Part shown: piece by piece, positions 54,343-62,804 of the stretch | Numbering within the stretch: position 1 is the first letter of the stretch | How the letters are laid out: every line of letters begins with the position of its first letter | Assembly: GCF_002898515.1 (NCBI RefSeq) | Contig: NZ_PPFX01000007.1 | Location: 2,652 to 66,651, forward strand | Direction: 5' to 3' | Length of the DNA stretch: 64,000 bases | Source of the DNA: Geothermobacter hydrogeniphilus | Lineage (GTDB): Bacteria; Desulfobacterota; Desulfuromonadia; Desulfuromonadales; Geothermobacteraceae | Made by a program: the position numbers and the translations under genes | Notes under the pieces: generated by a model | Database searches by the model: none | What the model was told of the DNA's origin: nothing | The model's input: the letters and a program-made list of their open reading frames with translations, nothing else

Positions 54343-55593
54343 ATGGCCTACGAATGGTTTGTCAGCCTGCGCTACCTGCGGGCCAAACGTAAACAGACCT
54401 TTATCTCGATCATCTCCTTCATTTCGATTGCCGGGGTGACCTTGGGGGTTGCAGCGCTGATCGTGGTCCTGGCGGTCATGACCGGTTTTCATGACGGTGT
54501 CCGCCAGCAGATTCTCGGCAACATTCCGCATGTGCTGATTCAACGCCAGGGCGGCGGTCTGAGTGATTATCAGCAGATCATAAAACAGGTCCGGACCTCT
54601 CCTCATGTTACGTCGGTTGCGCCCTTTGTCGCCAAGGAGGCGATGCTGCTGTCGCACCGGAATGTGGCCGCGGTCAATGTCAAGGGGATTGAACCGGGGC
54701 ACAAGATTCTCAACCAGAAATTTCTCAGTATCGACCATAAACCGGTCAGTGAGCTGCTTTTCGAACGAAACGGAAAGTTGCCCGGCATCGTGATCGGACT
54801 CGATACCGCCACCAGCCTCGGTGTGGCCATCGGCGATTCGGTGAATGTCATTCCGCCGATGTTCACCATCACGCCGTTCGGTATGATCCCCAAGATGAAG
54901 CCCTTTCGCATCGTCGGCATTTTCCGGCAGGGCGGCGGGTTTCTTGACACTTTCTACGCCTATATCGACATGGCGCAGGCACAGTCCTTTTTCGACAGTG
55001 AAGGTCAGGTCAGCGGTATTGAAGTCGAGGTTGACGGCTTTGGCCAGGCCCGCCCGGTTGCCGCACAACTGCGTGGTGAATACCATTTCCCCTACGTGGT
55101 TCGCTCCTGGGAGGATATGTTCGGCTCGTTTCTCTCGGCCCTGAAACTGGAAAAACTCGGATTGTTTATTGTCCTCGGCATCATCGTGCTGGTTGCCGCC
55201 TTCAATATTGCCACCACCCTGATCATGGTGGTGATGGAAAAGAGCAAGGATATCGCGATCCTGCGTTCAATGGGCGCCACGTCGCGCAGCATCATGAAAA
55301 TTTTCCTGTTCGAGGGACTGGTGATCGGTGTCCTCGGAACCGGTCTCGGGGCAGCTCTGGGAGTCGTGCTGGCCAAGAATGCCGATCCGATCATCAAGTG
55401 GCTGGAGCGAACCCTGGGAGTGAAGATTTTTGACCAGTCGGTTTACGGCATGGATCATTTCCCTTCCGTGGTCAACAGCGGGGATGTGATGGCGGTGGTC
55501 GGCGTGGCATTGACCATCTGCCTGCTGGCGACCATCTACCCGGCCTGGCAGGCGGCAAGGATGGATCCGGCCGAGGCCCTGCGCTATGAATAG
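54343..55593 (+). CDS. lolC: Lipoprotein-releasing system permease (LolC/LolE family)
   Basis: The 416-residue protein has four transmembrane helices (about 22-48, 275-300, 320-350, 375-400) and a large periplasmic MacB-like domain (about 50-265). Family features are the YEWFVSLRYLRAKRKQTFIS start and M-G-A-T-S-R-S-I-M-K-I-F in the cytoplasmic coupling loop. Only one permease gene is present, so the transporter is probably a homodimer (LolF-like). It is separated from lolD by repeat B4. Confidence 0.93.
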   Translation: MAYEWFVSLRYLRAKRKQTFISIISFISIAGVTLGVAALIVVLAVMTGFHDGVRQQILGNIPHVLIQRQGGGLSDYQQIIKQVRTSPHVTSVAPFVAKEAMLLSHRNVAAVNVKGIEPGHKILNQKFLSIDHKPVSELLFERNGKLPGIVIGLDTATSLGVAIGDSVNVIPPMFTITPFGMIPKMKPFRIVGIFRQGGGFLDTFYAYIDMAQAQSFFDSEGQVSGIEVEVDGFGQARPVAAQLRGEYHFPYVVRSWEDMFGSFLSALKLEKLGLFIVLGIIVLVAAFNIATTLIMVVMEKSKDIAILRSMGATSRSIMKIFLFEGLVIGVLGTGLGAALGVVLAKNADPIIKWLERTLGVKIFDQSVYGMDHFPSVVNSGDVMAVVGVALTICLLATIYPAWQAARMDPAEALRYE

Positions 55594-55595
55594 CG

Positions 55596-55714
55596 GGCTG
55601 AGGAAAAACGTCCATCTGCTGCGTTGTCCTTCCCCCGCGTCAACGACGTACCTTTCGGTACGCCTTATTCCGCGGGGGTACGGACGCCTTGCATCTGGGC
55701 ATTTTTGCTCAGCC
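55596..55714 (+). repeat. Family B palindromic repeat, copy 4
   Basis: 119-bp imperfect palindrome beginning two bases after the lolC stop and ending 41 bases before lolD; similarity to copy 2 continues into the following GGGGAACG...ACTTTTTCAA. Confidence 0.92.
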
Positions 55715-55755
55715 CGGGGAACGCGACTTTTTCAATACCCTGACAGGCGGGTGCA

Positions 55756-56421
55756 ATGATTGAGGTTGGCGGACTGAAAAAAGAATACCGTACCGATGAC
55801 GGCGTGGTTGAAGTTCTGCGCGGTATCGATATGCGGGTCGGACGGGGTGAACGCCTCGCCGTGGTCGGTTCATCGGGTGCCGGCAAGACCACCCTGATGC
55901 ATATTCTCGGCGGTCTTGATCGTCCCACTTCGGGAACGGTCCATTTCTCCGGGCAGGATCTCTACCGGCTGCGCGGGACGGCGCTTGACGCGTTCCGCAA
56001 TCGCACCGTCGGCTTTGTTTTTCAGTTTCATCAGCTGCTGCCTGAATTCGACGCCCTGGAAAATGTGATGATGCCGGCCCTGATCGGCGGTGCTTCGCGC
56101 AGTGACGGCATTGTTGCGGCGCGGGCCCTGCTTGAAGAGGTTGGACTGGCCCATCGCCTTGGACACAAGCCCGGGCAGCTGTCAGGCGGAGAACAGCAGC
56201 GCGTTGCGATTGCCAGGGCCCTGGTGATGGCGCCGGAGGTGCTGCTGGCCGACGAGCCCACGGGAAACCTTGATTCGAAAACCAGTGACGGGATCTTCCG
56301 TCTCCTCAATGAACTGCATGAACGGCATAACCTGACCATGGTTATCGTAACGCACAGCAGCCGGCTCGCGCAGCGTCTTGATCGTATCGTGCATATTGAA
56401 GATGGGGAAATTTCGGTGTGA
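55756..56421 (+). CDS. lolD: Lipoprotein-releasing system ATP-binding protein
   Basis: The 221-residue ABC ATPase has Walker [10 protein letters not shown] (about 38-46), the signature [10 protein letters not shown] (about 142-151), Walker [13 protein letters not shown] (about 161-172) and the H-loop V-T-H. With LolC it extracts mature lipoproteins from the inner membrane for LolA. It lies next to bamA, fitting the outer-membrane biogenesis cluster. Confidence 0.95.
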   Translation: MIEVGGLKKEYRTDDGVVEVLRGIDMRVGRGERLAVVGSSGAGKTTLMHILGGLDRPTSGTVHFSGQDLYRLRGTALDAFRNRTVGFVFQFHQLLPEFDALENVMMPALIGGASRSDGIVAARALLEEVGLAHRLGHKPGQLSGGEQQRVAIARALVMAPEVLLADEPTGNLDSKTSDGIFRLLNELHERHNLTMVIVTHSSRLAQRLDRIVHIEDGEISV

Positions 56422-56536
56422 AAAGGGTTTACACCCCTCGGGGCCGTTTCCTATAATGACCCATTTTGTGGGCAGCGCGGATCTGTGAATTCGCTGCCGA
56501 TTCGGGGACAATCTCAATTCCGGAGAACCAGGTTCC

Positions 56537-58810
56537 ATGTTTAAATTCATTTGCGCCGTCGTTGCGCTGCTCATATGTGTTGCCTCTCCGGCCTGGAGCC
56601 AGGTCTACAGGATTGACGATGTTACCGTCGATGGGAACCGGAGAGTTGAGAAGGAGGCCATCCTGCCGCTGCTGTCCGTCAAGCCGGGGCAGAAGGTGAC
56701 CAGTGAACAGATCGACCGGGATATCCAGGCCATCTACAAGCTGGGTCGGTTCGAGGACATCAGTGCCGAGATCATTGATCAGAACGGCGCCAAGATCCTG
56801 GTCTATCACCTCAAGGAACGCCCGCTGGTGCGGAAGGTTCTGTTCGAGGGCAATGATGAATTCGATGATGCCAAGCTTGAAAACCTGGTGGCTCTGAAGA
56901 CCCCTGACATCTATGAACCCCGGGTGGTCGACGAGAGCGTCAAGGCGATGAAAAAGGAGTATTTCAAGGAGGGGTTCTACGGCATCGAGATCGAACCCGA
57001 GGTGCAGATCAATGACCGGGCCGAAGCGGTTGTCACCTTCAAGATCAAGGAAGGCGACAAGGTTCTGGTTGACAATATCCTTTTTGACGGCAACGAGGTG
57101 ATCCCCGACAGTAAGCTCCGCAAGATCATGGAAACCAAGGAACGCTGGTGGCTCTCCTGGCTGACCGGTCGCGGAACGTTCCTGGAGGATGTGCTGCAGA
57201 ACGATCTCGAACTGATCGCTGACCAGTATTTCAATATCGGCTATCTTCAGGTCAAGGTCAGGAAACCGGTCATCCTTATCAGCGAAGATCGTAAATATGT
57301 CGATATCTATATTCAGATCGAGGAGGGTGACCAGTTCCGGGTCGGGAAGCTGGATATTGCCGGTGACCTGATCAAACCCAAGGCTGACCTGCTCGCGGAA
57401 CTGAAGACGAAGCCCGGTGATATCTTCAAGCGGAATGTTCTGCGCAAGGATGTTCTCAAGTTGAATGATGCCTATGCCGACCAGGGGTATGCCTACGTCA
57501 ATGTCGCCCCCCTGACCCAGCTGGACACTGAACGCAGACTGGTCGATCTCAAGTTCGATATCGAAAAAGGTCCCCTGGTTCGTATCAATCGAATCCATAT
57601 CGCCGGCAACACCAAGACCCGGGACAAGGTTATTCGACGTGAGGTTCAGCTTGCCGAAGGGGAGCTTTTCAGCTCGACCAAAATAAAAGCCAGTCGGAGA
57701 CGGATCAACAACCTGGGTTTTTTCGAGGAAGTCGAAGTGTCGACGAACAAGACCGCCAACGAACAATTGATGGATATCGATATTCAGGTCAAGGAGCGAC
57801 CGACAGGAAATTTCAGTATCGGAGCCGGTTACTCCTCGATCGACGGGTTGATTGCGCAGGGGTCGGTCAGTCAGGATAATTTTCTCGGGCTCGCTCTCAA
57901 GCTGAATCTCAGCGGTTCCTTCGGCGGACGGACCACGACCTATAATGTCGGTCTGCTGGACCCTCATTTTCTTGATACCCGGTTCGCGCTGGGCGGAGAC
58001 CTTTTCAAAACCAAGTACGAATACAGCGAATATGACCGGGCCTCGATCGGGGGGGATATCAAGCTCGGCTTCCAGTTCGGAGAGGACAACAGCGCCCTGT
58101 TCATTTATCGTTATGAACAGAAAGATATCACCAATGTTGACCCCGCCGCCGCTTTTGAAATCCAGGAATCCCTGGGTCGTTCCACCATCTCTTCGCTTTC
58201 AACCAAGATTACCCGCGATCGCACAGATTACCGACTTGATCCCACGCGGGGTTATCTGACCGAATTTTCCTCGGAACTGGCAGGGTGGGGCGGCAGTGAG
58301 CAGTATGCCAAACTGATTCTGCAGCATCGGCACTTTTTCCCCTTCAAATGGGAAACCTATTTTGTCATTCACGGGCAGATTGGTTACCTGGGGGCGATTG
58401 GCGGCAAAACTCTGCCGGTCGATGAGAAATTCTTCCTCGGCGGACTTTCCAGCATCCGGGGTTTTGACTGGCGGGAAGTCGGTCCCCGGGTTCAGCTGAA
58501 GGACAGTACCGGAACCCCGATTCCCGGGGCTTACGATTATGTTGGTGGGGACAAGGAAGCTTTTGCCAATTTTGAATATATTTTTCCCTTGATCAAGGAA
58601 GTCAAATTCAAAGGTGTCGTCTTTTTTGACATCGGCAATGCCTGGGATGCCAACGAAGATTATTTTTCCGGCATGCGCTACAGTACGGGTGCCGGAATTC
58701 GCTGGACGAGTCCCATGGGACCGTTGCGTCTCGAATGGGGGTATAATCTCGACCCCATAGATGGTGAACAGCAAAGCCGGTTTGATTTTACCATGGGTAA
58801 GTACTTTTAA
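56537..58810 (+). CDS. bamA: Outer-membrane protein assembly factor BamA
   Basis: The 757-residue protein has a signal peptide (ICAVVALLICVASPAWS, cleavage near residue 21), five POTRA domains (about 22-345; examples V-Y-R-I-D-D-V-T-V-D-G-N, R-I-N-R-I-H-I-A-G-N-T-K-T-R-D-K-V-I) and a 16-strand barrel with the lid-lock motif G-G-L-S-S-I-R-G-F (VRGF-like, RGF conserved) and a C-terminal Phe. It inserts barrel proteins into the outer membrane. Skp follows directly. Confidence 0.97.
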   Translation: MFKFICAVVALLICVASPAWSQVYRIDDVTVDGNRRVEKEAILPLLSVKPGQKVTSEQIDRDIQAIYKLGRFEDISAEIIDQNGAKILVYHLKERPLVRKVLFEGNDEFDDAKLENLVALKTPDIYEPRVVDESVKAMKKEYFKEGFYGIEIEPEVQINDRAEAVVTFKIKEGDKVLVDNILFDGNEVIPDSKLRKIMETKERWWLSWLTGRGTFLEDVLQNDLELIADQYFNIGYLQVKVRKPVILISEDRKYVDIYIQIEEGDQFRVGKLDIAGDLIKPKADLLAELKTKPGDIFKRNVLRKDVLKLNDAYADQGYAYVNVAPLTQLDTERRLVDLKFDIEKGPLVRINRIHIAGNTKTRDKVIRREVQLAEGELFSSTKIKASRRRINNLGFFEEVEVSTNKTANEQLMDIDIQVKERPTGNFSIGAGYSSIDGLIAQGSVSQDNFLGLALKLNLSGSFGGRTTTYNVGLLDPHFLDTRFALGGDLFKTKYEYSEYDRASIGGDIKLGFQFGEDNSALFIYRYEQKDITNVDPAAAFEIQESLGRSTISSLSTKITRDRTDYRLDPTRGYLTEFSSELAGWGGSEQYAKLILQHRHFFPFKWETYFVIHGQIGYLGAIGGKTLPVDEKFFLGGLSSIRGFDWREVGPRVQLKDSTGTPIPGAYDYVGGDKEAFANFEYIFPLIKEVKFKGVVFFDIGNAWDANEDYFSGMRYSTGAGIRWTSPMGPLRLEWGYNLDPIDGEQQSRFDFTMGKYF

Positions 58811-58837
58811 TTTCAAGTTCATTTAAAGGAGATTGTT

Positions 58838-59359
58838 ATGAAACGGATCATGATGGTTCTGGCGATTTTTGCGTTGCTGCTGGGTGGAGTGAACTACGCG
58901 GCGGCAGATGTGAAGATCGGTTACATCGACCTGCAGAAAGTTCTCAATGAATCCGACAGCGGCAAGGTGGCCAAGGAAAAAATTGCCAAGAAGGTGAAGG
59001 AGTATGAGGTCCAGATTGACCGGCAACAGGAGGATTTGAAAAAGGCCAAGGAAGAACTTGAAAAACAGGCGTTGCTCCTTTCAGAAGAAGCCCGTTCCAG
59101 GAAACAGCGTGAATACCAACAGAAACTCAAGGAACTGCAGCGTTTTACCAAGGATGTCCGGGATGAATTGCGCATGAAGGACAATGATTATACGCGCAAG
59201 ATTCTCGATGAGATCATCAAGGTTGTTGAGAAGTTTGGTGCTGAAAAGGGTTATACCGCCATTTTTGAAAAAAATGAGAGCTCCCTGGTTTACGCCGATG
59301 AGAAAATCGACCTGACCGACCAGGTGATCAAGCGTTACAATCAGTCCATGAAGAAGTGA
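58838..59359 (+). CDS. skp: OmpH/Skp family periplasmic chaperone
   Basis: The 173-residue protein has a signal peptide (ILAIFALLLGGVNYAAA-type, cleavage near residue 24), then VKIGYIDLQKVLNESD, a long charged coiled coil (about 45-120) and a C-terminal strand ending KIDLTDQVIKRYNQ. Skp trimers hold unfolded outer-membrane proteins for BamA. A-A-A-G-G-A-G precedes the ATG, 28 bases after bamA. Confidence 0.93.
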   Translation: MKRIMMVLAIFALLLGGVNYAAADVKIGYIDLQKVLNESDSGKVAKEKIAKKVKEYEVQIDRQQEDLKKAKEELEKQALLLSEEARSRKQREYQQKLKELQRFTKDVRDELRMKDNDYTRKILDEIIKVVEKFGAEKGYTAIFEKNESSLVYADEKIDLTDQVIKRYNQSMKK

Positions 59360-59374
59360 CTCGGGAGAAGCCGG

Positions 59375-60406
59375 ATGCCATGCCTGCAGGAACTGGCTGA
59401 CCTTGTCGGCGGTCGGGTGGTCGGAGACCCTCAACTGGAGATCAACCGTCTGACGACCTTCGAGGAGGCCGAGCCGGGAGATATCGTTTTCGTCACCAGG
59501 GCCGGGTACGCAAATCGTCTCGGCGAAACCAGGGCCTCCGCTGTCATTCTGGACAAGGAGCGGGAGAACCTGCCCCTCGCCCAGTTGGTCTGTCCGAACC
59601 CCTACCTGGCCTTCGCCCGGGTTCTCCAATGTCTGCAGCCCGCGAACCCGTCCCCGCTCGGCATTATGCCCGGGGCTTTTGTCGACCCTGAAGCTTCGCT
59701 CGGTGAGAATGTGAGCATTCATCCCGGTTGTCATGTCGGTCGGGGGGTACGGATAGGCCGTGGTACCGTCCTGCACCCCAACGTGGTCATCTATCCGGGA
59801 GCGACAATCGGCGACGATTGCCTGATCCAGGCCGGGTGCGTGGTTCGCGAGGATTGCCGGATCGGCAACCGTGTCATCCTGCAGCCCAATGCCGTGATCG
59901 GCTCCGATGGTTTCGGTTTCGCTCCGGACGGTGAACGGTATGAGAAAATTCCCCAAGTCGGCATCGTTGTCATCGAAGACGATGTTGAAATAGGAGCCTG
60001 CGCCTGTGTCGACCGGGCCGCACTCGGCGTGACCCGTATCGGCACCGGGTGCAAGCTCGACAACCAGGTTCAGATCGGACACAATGTCGATGTCGGGCCG
60101 CATACCGTCATGGCGGCCCAGTCCGGCATTTCCGGCAGTACCGTCATCGGTCGACACTGCACCTTCGGCGGCCAGTCCGGGACCGCCGGCCATATTCGTA
60201 TCGGTGACAACGTCACCGTTGCCGGGCGTGGCGGCGTAGCCAGTCATACCGAGGGAAACCAGGTGATTTCCGGTGCCCCGGCCATCCCTCACCGGGAGTG
60301 GCTGAAGCTGTCCATGACACTGCCGAAACTGCCTGAAATGAGAAAAGAAATTTCCCGTCTTAAGCGTCAGGTTGATGAGCTGAAGGCGTTGTTGAAGGAG
60401 TCTTGA
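59375..60406 (+). CDS. lpxD: UDP-3-O-(3-hydroxyacyl)glucosamine N-acyltransferase
   Basis: The 343-residue enzyme adds the second acyl chain in lipid A synthesis. It has an N-terminal uridine-binding domain (about 1-95, LQELADLVGGRVVGDP) and a left-handed beta-helix of hexapeptide repeats with the catalytic region N-Q-V-Q-I-G-H-N-V (His about 235), plus a C-terminal helix pair (K-L-P-E-M-R-K-E-I). It ends four bases before fabZ. Confidence 0.96.
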   Translation: MPCLQELADLVGGRVVGDPQLEINRLTTFEEAEPGDIVFVTRAGYANRLGETRASAVILDKERENLPLAQLVCPNPYLAFARVLQCLQPANPSPLGIMPGAFVDPEASLGENVSIHPGCHVGRGVRIGRGTVLHPNVVIYPGATIGDDCLIQAGCVVREDCRIGNRVILQPNAVIGSDGFGFAPDGERYEKIPQVGIVVIEDDVEIGACACVDRAALGVTRIGTGCKLDNQVQIGHNVDVGPHTVMAAQSGISGSTVIGRHCTFGGQSGTAGHIRIGDNVTVAGRGGVASHTEGNQVISGAPAIPHREWLKLSMTLPKLPEMRKEISRLKRQVDELKALLKES

Positions 60407-60409
60407 AGG

Positions 60410-60850
60410 ATGGTTCTCGATTATAAAAAGATTATGGCTATGCTGCCGCATCGTTATCCCTTTCTGCTGGTGGATCGGATTCTTTCCGTGGAGCCGGGGA
60501 AGAGGATTGTCGGGCTGAAAAATGTCACCATCAATGAACCCTTTTTCCAGGGGCATTTTCCCGGGCACCCGATCATGCCTGGGGTGTTGATCATTGAAGC
60601 CATGGCCCAGGTCGGCGGGGTCTACGCCCTGGTCAGTGACGAGGTCGGGGAGGACAAGGTGACCTACTTCGTCGGCATCGACAAGGCCAAGTTCAGACGG
60701 CCGGTGGTCCCCGGAGACAGCCTGCGTATTGAATTGGAAATGGTCGGTGTTCGCAGGGGGATCTACACTTTTGCCGGCAAGGCACTGGTGGACGGCAAAG
60801 TGGTCGCCGAAGCGGAACTGAAGGCAACCTTTGCTGACCGGGAAGGATGA
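60410..60850 (+). CDS. fabZ: 3-hydroxyacyl-ACP dehydratase FabZ
   Basis: The 146-residue hot-dog fold enzyme has [12 protein letters not shown], the catalytic His in [17 protein letters not shown] and Glu in LIIEAMAQ. It competes with LpxA/LpxD for 3-hydroxyacyl-ACP, linking fatty acid and lipid A synthesis. lpxA starts four bases later. Confidence 0.97.
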   Translation: MVLDYKKIMAMLPHRYPFLLVDRILSVEPGKRIVGLKNVTINEPFFQGHFPGHPIMPGVLIIEAMAQVGGVYALVSDEVGEDKVTYFVGIDKAKFRRPVVPGDSLRIELEMVGVRRGIYTFAGKALVDGKVVAEAELKATFADREG

Positions 60851-60854
60851 AACC

Positions 60855-61625
60855 ATGATCCATGCCACGGCACAGATCCATCCCCAGGCGGAGCTGGGCG
60901 AGAAAGTTCAGGTCGGGCCTTTCGCCGTCATCGGGGAACATGTCCGCATCGGTTCAGGGACGAAAATCGGTGCCCACGCGGTCATCGACGACTATACGGA
61001 AATCGGTCGGGACAACCATATCTACCAGTTTGCTTCGGTCGGCGCCGAACCGCAGGACCTGAAATTCGGCGGGGAAGTTTCCTGGCTGCGCATCGGTGAC
61101 CGCAACCGTATTCGCGAGTTTGCCACTCTGCACCGCGGCACCGCTGACGGTGGCGGAGAAACCCGGATCGGTGATGACTGCCTGTTTATGGCCTACTCTC
61201 ATGTCGCCCACGATTGTCAGGTCGGCAACCATGTGATCCTCGCCAACGCCGCGACCCTGGCCGGGCACGTGCTGGTCGAGGATTTCGCCATATTCGGCGG
61301 GCTGTCCGCTGTCCACCAGTTCACCAGGGTCGGGGCGCACGCCATGATCAGCGGTGGATCGATGATCACCCAGGATATTGTCCCCTACGCTATCGCCCAG
61401 GGTGACCGGGCCAAAATTGTCGGTCTGAACCTGATCGGTCTCAAGCGGCGCGGGTTCTCGGATCAGGCGCTGGCAACTCTCAAGGCGGCGTATAAGCTGG
61501 TTTTTCGCAGTGACCTGCGTCTTGAAGCCGCGATCAGCCGTATTGAGGAGGAACTCGAAGACGGACCGGAACTGAGTGTTCTGGTTGATTTTCTGAAACG
61601 GGGTGAGCGCGGTATCGCGCGCTGA
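60855..61625 (+). CDS. lpxA: Acyl-ACP-UDP-N-acetylglucosamine O-acyltransferase
   Basis: The 256-residue enzyme starts lipid A synthesis. It is a left-handed beta-helix (I-H-A-T-A-Q-I-H-P-Q-A-E-L-G repeats) with the catalytic His in S-H-V-A-H-D-C-Q-V-G-N (about 122) and a C-terminal helical domain. The ATG at 60855 begins the conserved IHATAQIHP; the frame is open upstream to 60831. Confidence 0.97.
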   Translation: MIHATAQIHPQAELGEKVQVGPFAVIGEHVRIGSGTKIGAHAVIDDYTEIGRDNHIYQFASVGAEPQDLKFGGEVSWLRIGDRNRIREFATLHRGTADGGGETRIGDDCLFMAYSHVAHDCQVGNHVILANAATLAGHVLVEDFAIFGGLSAVHQFTRVGAHAMISGGSMITQDIVPYAIAQGDRAKIVGLNLIGLKRRGFSDQALATLKAAYKLVFRSDLRLEAAISRIEEELEDGPELSVLVDFLKRGERGIAR

Positions 61626-61644
61626 GCAGGTCCCGGTTTCGGTG

Positions 61645-62802
61645 ATGACGCAACGGACAGAGCACCGTCGAGTGCTGATTGTAGCCGGCGAAGCCTCCGG
61701 CGATCTGCATGCCGCCAATCTTATCCGGGCAGCCCGGGAGCTTGCTCCCGGGCTATCCTTTTTCGGGGTCGGCGGAGACTGGATGCGGGCTGCGGGGTGC
61801 GATATCCGTATTCCCATGGAATCGCTTTCGGTCATGGGCGTTGTGGAGGTGCTGGGACGTCTGCCGGCCATCCGCAGGGTTTATCGCGATCTCTGCCGGA
61901 TGATGCAGCCGGGAGGCGATGAGCGTCCCGACCTGCTGGTGCTTGTCGATTATCCGGGGATGAACCTCAAGCTCGCCCGTGCCGCCAGGCGGGCCGGGGT
62001 GCCGGTCCTCTACTACATCGCTCCCAAGGTCTGGGCTTCACGGCCCGGCCGGATGAAGACCATGGCCCGGTGTATCGATCAGCTGGCCGTGATCTTTCCT
62101 TTTGAGGAAGAGCTGTTCAACGCAGCCGGAATCCGTACTGCCTATGTCGGCAACCCCCTGCTGGACGAGTTTTCCGGATCCGTCCGGGACGCGGGTCTCG
62201 GTGGACGGCTCGGGTTTGATCCGCAACGGCCGATCGTGGGGCTGTTGCCCGGCAGTCGACGGAGTGAAATCCGCTACTGCTGGCCGACCATGGTTGAAGC
62301 CGCGCGGGCTCTCAAAGACGAGCGTCCCGAACTGCAGTTCGTTGTTCCGCTGGCACCGTCTCTGAGTGAAGACCTGTTACGGGAGAAATTGACCCCGGCT
62401 TTTCCGGATCTGATGATCTGTCGGGAGGATATCTATTCGGTTGCCGGAATCTGTTCCGCCATCTTGTCTGTTTCGGGGACTGTTACCCTGCAGGTGGCCC
62501 TGGCCGGTATCCCGATGACGGTCATTTACAAGGCCTCCTCCCTGACCTATGCCCTGGCCCGAAGGTTGATCAGAATACCCTATGTAAGCCTGCCGAACAT
62601 CGTTGCCGGCAGACAGGTTGTCGCGGAATATCTTCAGGACGAGGCGAATGTCGAGAATCTGCTCGCCGAGCTTAAACGGCTGCTGTCGGACGGTTCCTGT
62701 CGTGACGCGATGATAAATGATCTGGCCGAGGTGCGCAGGCTGCTCGGTGAGCCGGGGTGTTCCCGGAAGGTTGCCGCTTTGTTGAAAGAGATGGTGTATT
62801 GA
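61645..62802 (+). CDS. lpxB: Lipid-A-disaccharide synthase
   Basis: The 385-residue GT19 glycosyltransferase condenses lipid X and UDP-diacylglucosamine. Motifs include V-A-G-E-A-S-G-D-L-H-A (about 14-24), V-D-Y-P-G-M-N-L, Y-Y-I-A-P-K-V-W-A, L-L-P-G-S-R-R-S-E-I and V-S-G-T-V-T-L-Q-V-A. The ATG at 61645 has a weak ribosome site; an in-frame GTG at 61603 would overlap lpxA. No lpxI or lpxH gene lies between lpxA and lpxB here, so the UDP-diacylglucosamine pyrophosphatase must be elsewhere. Confidence 0.95.
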   Translation: MTQRTEHRRVLIVAGEASGDLHAANLIRAARELAPGLSFFGVGGDWMRAAGCDIRIPMESLSVMGVVEVLGRLPAIRRVYRDLCRMMQPGGDERPDLLVLVDYPGMNLKLARAARRAGVPVLYYIAPKVWASRPGRMKTMARCIDQLAVIFPFEEELFNAAGIRTAYVGNPLLDEFSGSVRDAGLGGRLGFDPQRPIVGLLPGSRRSEIRYCWPTMVEAARALKDERPELQFVVPLAPSLSEDLLREKLTPAFPDLMICREDIYSVAGICSAILSVSGTVTLQVALAGIPMTVIYKASSLTYALARRLIRIPYVSLPNIVAGRQVVAEYLQDEANVENLLAELKRLLSDGSCRDAMINDLAEVRRLLGEPGCSRKVAALLKEMVY

Positions 62803-62804
62803 TC

